Assembly: GCA_023853785.1 (NCBI GenBank)
Contig: JAJIRX010000866.1
Location: 97,732-161,731 of the forward strand
DNA length: 64,000 bases
Origin: Psilocybe azurescens
Lineage: Eukaryota > Basidiomycota > Agaricomycetes > Agaricales > Agrocybaceae
Direction: 5' to 3'
Notes under the pieces: generated by a model
Seen by the model: only the letters and a program-made list of their open reading frames with translations
Database searches by the model: none
Told to the model about the DNA's origin: nothing
Made by a program: the position numbers and the translations under genes
In this document: piece by piece, positions 1 through 10,503 of the stretch
Position numbering within the stretch: position 1 is the stretch's first letter
Layout of the letters: each line of letters opens with the position of its first letter

Positions 1-516
1 ATGGAATCCTGGATATCCCGGTATGGTCCCCGACACAGGCTGATAGTTGGGCTTGCCGAAATACTTCATAAACTCCTGCTGGGAGGCAGGCCCATCGTCG
101 ATAATATCCTGGTTGGGAAACGCAATGACTTTTCTCTCAGAAATAAGCAATGCTAGCTCGTCTTTTCCTGCATCGGAGAGCTTATTCAGCTGTACGCCAT
201 CAACTATACTTCCGAAACCTGGTTGTATGTCTGTGATTCTTGCCGATGAGGAGAGAAGGTTGGGTTTTGATGTGTCTTTCACTCGTAGTGCGGGGTCGTG
301 AAACTCAAAAGGTGGTAATGGGTCAAACCATATTGGATCCCATGTGGGCATGTATTGAGGATAGTGTGTCGCTCTGTCGGTCTCATCGGTGAGTCCAATG
401 TATGGGACGTTGATATCGTAAACGATAAAGTCTTCCGTCTGAGAATCTGAGGGTTGGATCTTCCTCTTATCTTCAGAAGATACGAAGATGCCAGTGGTAG
501 TAGCGGTGGACGACAT
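1..516 (-). CDS. TauD/TfdA-like 2-oxoglutarate dioxygenase, 5' part
   Basis: The first 172 codons of a gene that runs off the left edge; the start codon is at 514-516 (complement) and the frame is open to base 1. The N-terminus is the Ser/Thr-rich leader usual in fungal sulfonate/taurine dioxygenase-like proteins. The stretch GFGSIVDGVQLNKLSDAGKD, then ISERKVIAFPNQDI, is the N-terminal core of the TauD/TfdA family, in which Fe(II) and 2-oxoglutarate drive hydroxylation of sulfonates or related substrates. The HxD...H iron ligands lie beyond the window, so activity cannot be judged. The substrate cannot be inferred; many fungal members are annotated only by similarity to yeast JLP1. It is divergently arranged with the dehydrogenase gene to its right. 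Confidence 0.8.
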   Translation of the reverse strand, partial: MSSTATTTGIFVSSEDKRKIQPSDSQTEDFIVYDINVPYIGLTDETDRATHYPQYMPTWDPIWFDPLPPFEFHDPALRVKDTSKPNLLSSSARITDIQPGFGSIVDGVQLNKLSDAGKDELALLISERKVIAFPNQDIIDDGPASQQEFMKYFGKPNYQPVSGTIPGYPGFH

Positions 517-1112
517 AGAACGTGCACGAAATTTAAAGTAGCTGTTGGAAGACACTATATCTTATACCATTCAGACTGAGCCTGGAGCGCAGCATGTTAA
601 GGTCTGATGGTTTGATCGTAGAATCACTGTAACAATAATGAGAAGTTTGACAAAGAAATATGCATCGGACCACCTCGAATAAGTAACCCCCATGCTGTAT
701 AAACAGACAAAGCCCCACCTTTTTCGCAGACTACATTCGCGTATTAACATTTAGGCGTTCTGCCTTTGGTCAGGTTGAAACAGTGAGATCAGAAAGACTT
801 TTATAACTATATGAAACGCCGAGTTCCCCGCATTCTAGAGCCTATGGTCATAAAAACCTCGGGAATAGATTTATAGTGAGAAACTTGGTGTCTTCAATGC
901 AATAGAGTTCAGAGTGCTATTGAATTTTTATCCAAAGCTGTTGACCAATGTCTACTGCGCTTTAGTTTCTGAGCAATACACCACGGCCCAGGGAAAATCC
1001 TCGAAGATCAAAGGCTACTTGGTCTATATTTAGCTTATATCAAAATCAGACTTCGCGAAGAACATTTCTCTTTCTCCACCAATACCTTCTCCTCCACGGA
1101 TTACGATTAACC
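517..1112. promoter_or_regulatory. Divergent intergenic region, TauD-like / SDR
   Basis: About 600 bp between two divergently transcribed genes, so it should carry both promoters. A TATA-like string (tctatatttag) lies near 1022-1032, about 85 bp upstream of the dehydrogenase start, followed by a pyrimidine-rich leader (tctctttctccacc). No gene is visible; the short open frames here are unsupported. Confidence 0.4.
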
Positions 1113-2127
1113 ATGCCTCAGAGCTATAGCATTTTTATTATAGGTAGAACTATTTCTTCGTCTCAGAAAACCTAATTGATGTATATGATCCATTTTACTT
1201 TGTAGGGGCCAACAGAGGCATCGGCTTCGAGCTTGCCACCAGACTTCTTGAGAAAGGACACAAAGTCTACGGAAGCTATCGTGCACAATCGCGCGACAAT
1301 TCTGCAGTTGTAGAGGTGATATTCAAAGCCTTATTACTCCTAGCACAGCCTCACTTCCTATCGAACAGCTTCAGAGGCGAGGGATGAAGACCGTTGAGGT
1401 CGATTTCACCGATGAAGCCTCGATCATCGATGCCTCAAAAATGTTCGAGGACCAACCGCTTGATATTCTGATCAACTCCGCGGGTATTTATAGCCTTTAT
1501 AATCATGACAGAACGTTACTTAACCCGTTAAATTTACTCACAAAGGAATATATCACATGTGGGATGACAAGCCGTTTACAGAACTGTCGGCAGATGATTT
1601 GCTGGATCATTTCAAAGTTAACACACTTGTGAGTTCCTTTTGCTCGCATAGTAAGTCTGATCTGAGCACTCCAGTCTTCATTTAAAAATACAGGGTCCTT
1701 TCCTGACCTCTAAGTATCTGGCTCCACATTTAGCTCGGTCTACGCAGGGTAAAATCATAAATATATCATCGGATATGGCAAGCATCGCCGGTATTGTTCT
1801 CCCTTTTGTTAAGAGTAAACATGACGAACTTGACCCATAGATAACACCGGCGGAAACGCCTGCTACAGAATCTCAAAATGCGCACTTAATCAATTGACAA
1901 AGAACATGGCCGTCGATTTCGGGCAAATTGCCCCAAATGTGATCACACTCGCTGTTCATCCGGGATATGTTCCTACAAAAATGACCGGTTATGTGGGAGA
2001 TGATGATATGGAGACGTGCATGACATCTTTGGTGAACATTGTCGAGGTGTTTGGCACCCCAGGGGCACCCGTTAGCCTTTCGAATGGAGGGTATGTGAGG
2101 TGGAATGGAGACAAAATGGATTACTAG
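1113..2127 (+). CDS. Short-chain dehydrogenase/reductase (C-factor-like)
   Basis: A 240-residue NAD(P)-dependent oxidoreductase built from six exons: 1113-1143, 1206-1315, 1369-1483, 1546-1628, 1694-1790 and 1841-2127. All joins keep frame with GT..AG ends. The Rossmann glycine motif GANRGIG sits at residues 11-17, INSAG replaces the usual NNAG, NISSDMASI carries the active-site serine region, and YRISK is the YxxxK catalytic pair. The tail PGYVPTKMTG is typical of the cofactor-binding loop that follows PG. Length and layout fit classical SDRs of the fungal C-factor-like group, acting in the cytosol on an unknown carbonyl substrate. The gene looks intact. Confidence 0.9.
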
Positions 2128-2221
2128 TACGATGTTAGGTTTGTTATGTAAGAATTTACAAGTACAATTTGATGGAGTCATGTTACAGATAAGAAGGTAT
2201 GTCCAACTTTCCACGACGAGG

Positions 2222-2784
2222 CTAGCTAAGAATGCTGATTTTCTTCGGCGGAAGCCCAGGCGTCGACTTAAGGAAAGTAACAGTGAGGATACCGTTATCC
2301 ATGTTGGCTTTAATTGCCTCGCTCTGACGAATAGCTACGTTAGTTTGATATTTTGTAACGTGAACCAATTATACACTGACCTTAACTTCAGTTGGAAGCT
2401 GTATGAGTAGAGTGCGAGAGAACTTTCCATATTGCCCGTCGCGCACAGCATATTCATGTTCGTCAATATTTTTCGCGTGCTAGGACTCAGCTGAGACGGT
2501 GAGTCGGTTGCTGTGAACATCGATATTGATATTGTCCTTGATGAGCTCCTGGAGCTCAAAGGTAGCCGTGACCATGTTCTTCTAGGTGTCTTCGTGAAGA
2601 TCCATTCTACAGAAACCCGACCAATACTAATGGTTTATGCCCATGAATAAAGCAAGGACCTACCACTGTCTAAAGAATCTCATAGCACAATCTCCAGCTC
2701 CCCAGAGGCTTGACGTGCAGAAAATGCCTCTTTGAAGAGGCGGTCGAAGTCGTAGTAGGGTTGGTAGAAAAAGCCTCTGGACAT
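2222..2784 (-). pseudogene. Small heat-shock protein (HSP20) pseudogene
   Basis: Reading leftward from the ATG at 2782-2784, the protein starts MSRGFFYQPYYDFDRLFKEA, the usual N-terminus of basidiomycete HSP20s. It then shows MDLHEDT, NMVTATFEL and INIDVHSNRLTVSAES, followed by EYAVRDGQYGKFSRTLLIQL and, after a 57-bp intron, NMDNGILTVTFLKSTPGLPP: a full alpha-crystallin domain order ending KKISILS-stop. It is disabled. A TGA follows ...GELEIVL; the first intron join is out of phase; a TAG follows HEDT; another TAG follows VSAES. The stops do not need homopolymer errors to explain them, so this is a genuine decaying copy of a chaperone that normally holds unfolding proteins. Confidence 0.85.
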
Positions 2785-3241
2785 TTTGCAAAAAAAAATG
2801 AATGTTTTTGAGAGCAAAAGAATTATTGTAATACCCCTGCATTTATAATATTGAACCCGAGAGAGTATAATTGGATTTCATCGCTCTCGGGCCCGGTAAC
2901 AATTTGAGAACAATCGCTATACTGCTCGAAACCTCGAGAAATTTATTGATGATTCCAGGAATGATCTAATGGACAATATGTAAAGTGAGTCTTACGTAAG
3001 GAAGCTTGCAATAACGGAAGAAATTCCTATCCAGGTCAGGCTTTAGGAAAATTCTAGAACTTTTCTTGCGGTTGTAACTGTAAGCAAGTTGTAAGTTCAA
3101 AGTTGTAACTTAGAGAAGCGTGGACAGTTTCATTCTGTTTGGATCTAATGCTTTTGGCACTCGATCAAAGCAGCTCGGCGTCGACCAATCGTCGTTGTGG
3201 ACGACGACTCCGCCGCCGCGACAGCGAAAACGACAACGACC
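2785..3241. promoter_or_regulatory. Intergenic region between HSP20 relic and GID5
   Basis: Divergent upstream region of 457 bp shared by the HSP20 relic (minus) and the GID5-like gene (plus). It contains a heat-shock element described separately, and three short repeats of a gttgtaa motif around 3072-3105. No coding potential was seen. Confidence 0.4.
3047..3059. promoter_or_regulatory. Heat-shock element (GAAnnTTCnnGAA)
   Basis: Three perfectly phased inverted pentamer cores, GAA-aa-TTC-ta-GAA, with a partial fourth unit (TTT) at 3062-3064. This is the canonical binding site for trimeric heat-shock factor. It lies 263 bp upstream of the HSP20 start on the minus strand, a plausible promoter distance, and about 185 bp upstream of the GID5-like start. 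It is most simply the surviving control site of the dead chaperone gene. Confidence 0.6.
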
Positions 3242-6200
3242 ATGACCATACCAGCCCTCACGATTACAAGTCTCAAGAAAGCCAAGAACAGCGTCATAGG
3301 AAACCCTCTCGCCAAGGTTCAGCTCGTGAGAGACACACATTTCATATCTGCGTAGGTCGTTATCAATGCTCGACACCAGGGTCGCTCACAGATACTTCAA
3401 GGCTTATTGATTGCCTAAATACCCCAGCCGTCACAGAAAAGGCCTCGCAGGATGCGGTACGGATAGAGGCGGCTCATATAATAGCATCGTTATCGTACGG
3501 TAAGTTGCATGAACTCATGGACCTTCATAACCATAACTGATCTTCTCCTAGGTTCTGAAGAAGCGCTCGGGACACTTCTGAGGGCAAATGCTCATCATGC
3601 TTTCATATATGCCATATCCTGCTTTATGCCAGCAGATTCTCCAGCTTTACGCTCGGCATTTTCACGAGCTCTTCGGGCGCTTGCAGCTTCAACCGCAGAT
3701 ATCGTTGGGCCATCAATGTGGGGTTTGAGCCCAGACAAATCCTTGATTCGTAGCGAGGCTCGACAGGCACTGGACTATCTCTTCCAAGTACGTTTTAACC
3801 CTCTTTTCCATGCGCAATCACACCCACATACGTAGAACGAAACATTAGACATATGTCTTCCTCTTTTACTTCCCCCGACCTCTTCTCTGCCGTCAGCATA
3901 TGCTGTTTCGACATCCATAGCGCAGATGTTATCTACTACTGTGCGATCTGAAGCATATCGTCGAGCGGTAACGGAATGGCTTCCACCTGCTGAACGACAG
4001 CGTGAGATAAAGTCTCGCCGTGGATGGGAGAAAACCGCGCTTTCAGCCAACCACACATCGCCATGGGCAGCGAGACAGTTGCTTACATTGCTTGGGGATC
4101 ATCGACGGGAATATGATTCCAAACTGGTCGAGGCCTGTCTTTCTGCGTTGGCTGCTTTGGCCAAAGAAAACCCGATTATAGCCACTTATCTGTCGAAACC
4201 TCCCGTTGGTGAGTATTCTTGGTAACAAATGCCCCATCGCTGATCCTCTGGCACAAAGACACCCCTCCTCTGGAAACGATCTTGAAGTTCACTAAATCCC
4301 GCTCCGTTGATGTGCAACTGGCTGCCTGTCTATGTGTCACCCATATCCTTCGAGCGTCGCCTCCCGCACCGTCCTCGATCCCTCCTCCACATTCCGTCAC
4401 CTCTCCATCGTCTGCGAGCGCTTCTCACAGCTTCGTTCATACCTCTACCCCGCATAAGTTATCTCTAGAAGAAGACTGTACACGAACTGTGATCAATGTC
4501 GTCAACCTCATGCTTGCGTCTCCGACCTTGACAGATCCCCTTGGATCATCTCATCAAAGCCAGACAAAAGCTTGCTACATCCTGCGTAAGTGTAACTACA
4601 CTTTATTTCCATACAAGCTCATCTTCGTCTGTCAGATCATTTGGTCTCTGATAATGATATTCTTTGCCATACCGCCTTTGACAGAGGGTGTCTGGAACAG
4701 CTTGGTGAGCTAATTCGGTCAATTAACCCCACGGACTCGGATCCGGTAGAGTGGGAAGAAGGTGAACCGGAGAGCTTGGCTTCTTTGCGGGAGGCTGCGT
4801 TGATAGCACTGGCGTCACTGGCACTCTGTTCTGATGACATCCGCAGACGGATAACGGATGAACTCGGCCTTTTGCCTTGCATATCGCGGGCATTGCGTGC
4901 GAAACGACACACCGGGACCCGCTACGCTGCATGTCAATGTGTCAGGGCTATGTCACGTGCTGTATCTGTACTGCGAACGAGCATCGTCGACAGTGGACTC
5001 GGGATGGACGTCTTGCGAATTGTACTCGGTCAGGAGCTTGGAGACAGGTATGGTGGGAGTAGTGCGACCCCGAGTGTCGCAGGTAGCACCATCGGGAAGG
5101 GGAAGGAAGGGTCAGTGAAGAAGTCGAAAGACGAAGACGCAATGGATCTTGAGGAGGGCAGTCGCGATGGGTTAGGTGAAGATCGTCGAGTCCTCGGCGC
5201 CGCACTTTCGGCAGTGTGCAATATCGTCAATGACTTCTCTCCCCTGAGACCCGTGAGTTATTCCCGTTATATCTCTCAAGGCAGTGCATGTCCAATATGA
5301 GATTTCGTCGTTTAGATCTATTTGGAGGAGAAACTTATGCCACGCCTGGTGTACATTCTGAGAGCATCAGAAGATCCACCTCTTAGGCTCAATGCTTTAT
5401 GGGCGGTGAAGAATCTGGTACGGAAAACGAGTACGGAGACGAAGAGGGACATCATGAGTTATGTCGGGTGGCCGCAGTTCGCCGAGTAAGTTGATCAGCC
5501 TCCAGTTTTTCTGGCCACAATTCTTAAATTATCCCTTTCAGCTTCCTCAGTGATGCAGATGAAGATATCCAGGAACAAGGTTTCTACACCCTCCGAAATC
5601 TTGCTGAAAACGAAGAGGGCATAGCCATGGTGTTCCGAGAGCTCGGCCCTCAAGTCCTCGAGAAAATTGTCGCCGGACTACGATCGTCCTGCGAAGACGT
5701 TGTTCTGCAAGCGGCCTTTGCGGTGGCCAATTTAGCAAACGGAGCACATGATCAACAGGATATGATACTTCGTTTCCCGAGATGCTCACCTCCTTGAAGT
5801 CGTGCCTTGCCGAATCGACGTCTGTCATCAGACGCCCTGCGGTCTCTTGTATTCTGACACTTGCTCAAAGTAATCCAAGGAGGAGGAAGGAAATGATGGA
5901 TGCGGGGATCGTCGGCACTCTTAGGCAGTTATGCGAGTGGTCAGGACATAGTACCCATGGATACGCGCACGCTCACGGTCCTGCTATTGGCGTTAGTCTC
6001 AGCCCCTCTGGCGGAGGGGGAGGGCATTGGGGCGGTCGTAGCCCGCTGAGATCCCCGCCGGCTCATCATGCACCGGTGGCCACTACAGGTGTCTACGGTA
6101 GCTGGGGAGGCAGCGGATCGATGCATCATCATCATTCGCATTCGTTAGCTCATCATGTCCCTGCGAGCGGAAGGATACAACCCTATGGGCATGCCACCCA

Positions 6201-6306
6201 TCACAGTTGGGCGTCTCCCATGGCACTTGAGGACGATCGTGATGTTATTCAAAGAGCGAGGACTGCCCTGGAGTGGTTGGAACGCGGTGAGACGTATCTT
6301 ACATGA
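3242..6306 (+). CDS. GID5: GID complex armadillo subunit (GID5/VID28, ARMC8-like)
   Basis: An armadillo-repeat protein of about 900 residues, from the ATG at 3242. Exons are 3242-3351, 3402-3499, 3552-3787, 3836-4208, 4259-4585, 4636-5252, 5316-5485 and 5542-6306. It opens with LKKAKNSVIGNPLAKVQLVR, the signature of GID5/VID28/ARMC8, and continues with ARM repeats such as IRIEAAHIIASLSY-type helices and LRLNALWAVKNLV. In yeast this subunit docks the substrate receptor to the GID E3 ubiquitin ligase, which degrades gluconeogenic enzymes after glucose return. One break: near 5775-5780 the conserved frame shifts by a base at TTTCCCGAG, so the written frame stops at 5797 while the family sequence resumes as EMLTSLKSCLAE. 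A Gly/His-rich insert follows before the terminal helix at ALEWLERGE. Probably an intact gene with a consensus error. Confidence 0.8.
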
Positions 6307-6569
6307 CCCCACCCCCTTTTTCGTAGATTGGCATTTGTCTGATTTGAGGGCCCTTGCAATACAAATATATACCCGAAACTGTGTATTATATCTCATATGA
6401 TATGCCGCCTTGAAGCACTCCGATGATCATGATAGTAGTGATCTTTATTTCTGAAAAGAGCTGCAGTCTCCTTCAGCCACCAAGATCAGACAGTTGTCTT
6501 TTGATCTAAATGCCGTATAAGACAAGTGTCAAATGACGGTCCCACTATGCTACGTCTGCTCTCGCCATC

Positions 6570-8069
6570 ATGAATTCTGACTTCGATCCTTCCTTTGACG
6601 TCCATGGCACGCTAGGCGCGTTATCAATCGGCGCGCTCGTCTCGACTTTTCTTTTCGGAATTTGCACTCTGCAAGCGTATATGTATTTCGTAAATTTCCC
6701 TGAGGATCGACGCACCTTCAAGGCTTTGGTATATTAAATAATCTCAACTCCGTCAATTATTTCTTTCTAATTATTAATGAACCGTTAGGTATCCTTTGTA
6801 TGGTACGTCGAGGACTTGGGATTTTTAGATGATTTATCGATTCAACGCTCTTTTTCGCTAGGCTCTTCGAACTTGCACATTGTATTTGTGTCTGTCACTT
6901 CGTCTACGTGTGGACGATCGTACAGTACGGAAACCCTATGGCACTGGCAGTACGACCACCAGTAACAATGTCTGCGACTGTTCTGTTGGGCGCCTTTATT
7001 GGACCTCCTGTGCAGGTGAATACTCAATTAAGAGGATCAGGCCCTCAAATTGGCTAACTCCTATATCATATTCTCTAGATATTCTTCGCAGAGCGTGTAC
7101 GGATGGTTGGAGAAGGTCGTCTGATTATACCTCTAGCTTGTTGGCTGGCTACAGGAGTAATGTTCGGCATGGAGATGTTTCTCTATGCAAAGGCATTCAG
7201 AGCACCGACATTATATTTTTTGAAGTCAATTGTAGGTGGATGATCATGACCGTTCTCTGCTTGAGTGCAACTGTCGATACTCTTGAGGCATTCTCTCTCT
7301 TCTACTACATGAATAGACTCAGATCTCAATCGCTGCGAAGGTATGGCTCCTTTGAGCTTCAGTAGTGAAATGTTCTGATTATTATTATTCAGCACATCTT
7401 CCAATATCCATTCAGTTATGAAACTAGGGATGGGTACGTTTCATGTTTCCGTTACCTAAATTGGCGTTCCTCACCAGCGAATGCTAGAAACGGGACTTTT
7501 GAAAAGCCTAACTGAACTCTCGGTTTTCACTTGCGTGAGTCAGGGTGCTCCCAATTTCTAGATTTCATTTCGGGTCGTTTAACGCTCCTATATTTGAAGT
7601 TCTTCGTGATGCCTCATAATTGCAAGTAGTCAACGCTTCTGTACGTTAGAAAATGGTCCTAATCTCCCACTGTGGACTCTAGTCGTTTGGTTGGCGTTAT
7701 TCATATGCTTAGCAAGATGTGAGTACTACACTGAAGTATTTCTTATAAATAGTCTGCTCATCCACATACTCATGACACAGTGCACTCAAACTCTCTGCTT
7801 GCATCGTGAGATCTCAATGACTCTTTCACGAACTTAGCTAACAGGATCTGATTTTCGGCAGCCTCAACTCAAGAATCATGCTTCGACAGAACATTTTCCA
7901 TGACGTCGAAAGACCGCCTGTAAGCAATGTCTACTTCGTTTGGTCAACTCACAGATACTAAACCAATTAGCTATCCATTGTCCAGTTCGCTGCGTCCTTT
8001 TCAAAATCAGGCCACGTTGAGATTACACCCTCGGCAACAACTTTAGTCGGCGATGCTTCAAGACTCTAG
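6570..8069 (+). pseudogene. DUF6534-type seven-helix membrane protein, frame-disrupted
   Basis: Starts MNSDFDPSFDVHGTLGALSI with hydrophobic helices (SIGALVSTFLFGICTLQAYM, ELAHCICVCHFVYVWTIVQY) separated by 50-60 bp introns (6729-6788, 6803-6861, 7016-7078). This is the layout of the Agaricomycete DUF6534 family, membrane proteins of unknown function expanded in mushrooms. Later parts are recognisable (DTLEAFSLFYYMNRLRSQSL, LPLWTLVVWLALFICLA, HSNSLLASLNSR) and the last exon ends at 8069. Intact joining fails at about 7237 (one base missing in GGTGGATG), at the 7436-7484 intron, and before the ENGPNLPLW segment. I cannot tell decay from sequencing error; three separate inconsistencies favour at least partial decay. 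Confidence 0.6.
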
Positions 8070-8716
8070 AAATCTCATCGCTGGACGTCTGAGGGTTAAG
8101 GTATGTCGGATCTACCAGTTTTACATAGCCCACGCACTAATTAACTGTCCTCTCATACCGAAAGTCCCTCATAAAGAATCGTTTGTTTAATCTGTATTTA
8201 TTGTTGACAGTAGTACCAGCGTTGTCGTTGCTCAGTCCATCCTTTTCACTTCATTCCATTTTCTTGGAGTCACATTCGTTTGTATTAGGTAATGTGTACA
8301 CTACTGTATCTTTTGTCAGCGGGCATTGTATTCACACATCTCTATACCCATTGTCTTTATACTAAAATTAATATACGTCCCTGCATTCATAAATCTTTCC
8401 TTTAGAGACTAAGGATTGCCCCACAGAAGTTGTCGCGTTTCTATTTCTATGAGTTACCGGCTCTACGCTGAAATATTGGCTTTCCAAAACCGCAACATTC
8501 GAATTTTTATTTTTCAATTCTCGCGTAAGCCTAATACATTATCGGGCCTCATTTGGTGTCTTATTTGGTGTCATTCACCTGTTTTGGTGTCAAGCCTTCA
8601 AGATATATCCACCGTCATTAGTTGATCGGTGGGGTCATGGCGAGAAGAACGTCGGAGCATGGCTCCGATGTGGCATTTTAAGGTATGTCAGCCCAGCGGC
8701 ACAGAATGCCCACACA
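8070..8716. other. Intergenic, convergent 3' ends
   Basis: Lies between the 3' ends of the DUF6534 gene (plus) and the WSC gene (minus). Three copies of a TTTGGTGTC nonamer occur at about 8540-8591. A 60-codon hydrophobic open frame at 8183-8365 has no recognisable family or intron context and is not called as a gene. Confidence 0.4.
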
Positions 8717-10503
8717 TCAGAACGAAGGTTGACAGCGAGTACGGGTGGGCCTATGTAAGTTGATGCTGTGAAAGGATTTGGCTAACAGTAAATTGTTATT
8801 ACCTTTTCGGGCAGTGTTAGAATACAATCGCTCTCACCTGTGCGCAGTACCCGAAACCAATAACGAAATTGTCAAATTGGCCGACGTCGAAAAATTGCTG
8901 CCCCCTGGAATTGGTTGGACTGCCTCGCCGAGGCCATTACCCTGGAGATCGTTGACAAGAAGAGCCTCAGGTGCCCCAACAGTTTCTATAGGAAGGGTGT
9001 ACACATGAGGTTGATTGGAAGACCTCCCCTGCCAGTTAAAATGGGTTATAGCAAGAACCTCATCAATTACTGAACGTTAAATAGTACTCACGGTCAAAAC
9101 TTGTAAGTGTAGTCCATTGGCTCCTACCGGTTGTGGGGAATTTCCCAGCAGACCGGGAACACTGACCGGGGCTCCAGGGAACGCAGGTACATATCTACCT
9201 TCCAACGTGAATTTGAACTGGGGTACATTACCACCTTGGAGCTGCGCATTGTTTAAGCAGGTCTGCAGGCCCAAGGGTGGGGCGCTAGAGTCGACATAAA
9301 CTGCAAGACGATTTCCTGCACCACATAACTGAGTCTTATCGGCGTTGCAGACAATGTTACAATCCGAGTCAGGTGCAGGTATAGCCAGGGGCATATACGA
9401 GTCACACCCTGCCATCAAAGCCTGGTAAGTAACCCAACGTACGGTGCCAGAAATAATCTTATTAAACTCACAGCATTCTTGACCAAACTCCAAGCCAGAA
9501 ATGACGAATCCGGCTGCCGTGCACGCAGCCGCGCAATTCTCAGCAGACGCGCCTTGTGGCAAGGTTTGCTGGTGCACCAAGGAGCGCGGTAGTCCGCTAA
9601 CTCCGTCTCTGTTACCTCGTTAGCTCTGGACATCCCCCGCGAGAAAACGATGAAATCACTAGACTCACTCGTAACATCCTTTGTACTGGAAAGTACCCGC
9701 AGATTGCTTGATGGTTGGAGTGGACGTAGCAAGGATTACCGTGGTGCTTGTTGATGTGGGTGTCGCTGTAGGTGTCGCTGTTGTTGAAGTTGTCCCAACT
9801 GCCGAACTGAGAAAGAAAGCTTTCGTATGAGCATTTTGCGGTGCTGTAACGATTGGTTTAAATATACTTCTGGAATATATTGATTCCTCCAGCTCCTCCG
9901 CAGATCTCGTTCGCATTGCCTGTACATGCCATATTGCATGTACTTGTAGAAATTGGGACTCCTGGCGATTCAATTACGTTATCACAGTCTGGAAGCAACG
10001 CGTTGTCAGTACACAGATGAATGATGACAGAGACGGGCATAATTACAGCATTCCTATTAGAGTAAATTGAGATATTGCTCGGCTACGAGTGGGTCGTGTA
10101 TTACTCACTCGGGAAAACTCGACTCCTGCAAATTTATATCCTGCAGGTGTACAAAACGCGAGACACGACTCTATTGTCATACTGGTGATATCCGTAAAGG
10201 ATGCAACTTTAAGTGTTCGTGACGACGGAATATCACTGTGAAACAGGGTTGTGTTATATTTTGATCGCAAGGTCATAAATCCAAAACACACCTGTAACAA
10301 CCAATGGACGTCCATCCAGCCGGAAGGCTGCTGGACTGACGAGATAGAAGGTTGGGAGACGCCTTAGCGCAGAGCTGATATTTGCGAACGTTCGTCAGAA
10401 ATAGATCATAATATGGAAGTTTTGGGAGGAAATAGGGATTAAAGTGACTCACAGCGTAGAACGCTCCGCTGAGCAGAACACTGGAGAGAGACTTGATAGA
10501 CAT
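8717..10503 (-). CDS. Secreted protein with two WSC domains
   Basis: Start at 10501-10503 (complement). A signal peptide, MSIKSLSSVLLSGAFYA, precedes the first intron. WSC domain 1 runs from GWTSIGCYSDIPSSRTLKVA through LAFCTPAGYKFAGVEFSREC to CNMACTGNANEICGGAGGIN. A Thr/Ser/Pro linker of tandem T-P-T-A motifs follows, then WSC domain 2 from FQYKGCYEDGVSGL through CAAACTAAGFVISGLEFGQE to CNIVCNADKTQLCGAGNRLA. A C-terminal region of about 150 residues (starting LGLQTCLNNAQLQ) has no family I recognise. WSC domains bind cell-wall or extracellular polysaccharides; the even cysteine pattern is kept in both. About nine introns, all with consensus ends, keep the frame throughout; the stop is at 8717-8719. 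Probably a cell-wall or extracellular carbohydrate-binding protein. Confidence 0.85.

Noticed and set aside
3139..3540. Alternative GID5 start in a basic, Asp/His-rich frame at 3139
   Set aside because: That frame does not carry the conserved LKKAKNSVIGNP start; the ATG at 3242 with an intron at 3352-3401 does.
8183..8365. 60-codon hydrophobic frame
   Set aside because: Composition typical of AT/pyrimidine-rich intergenic DNA; no homologue known to me.
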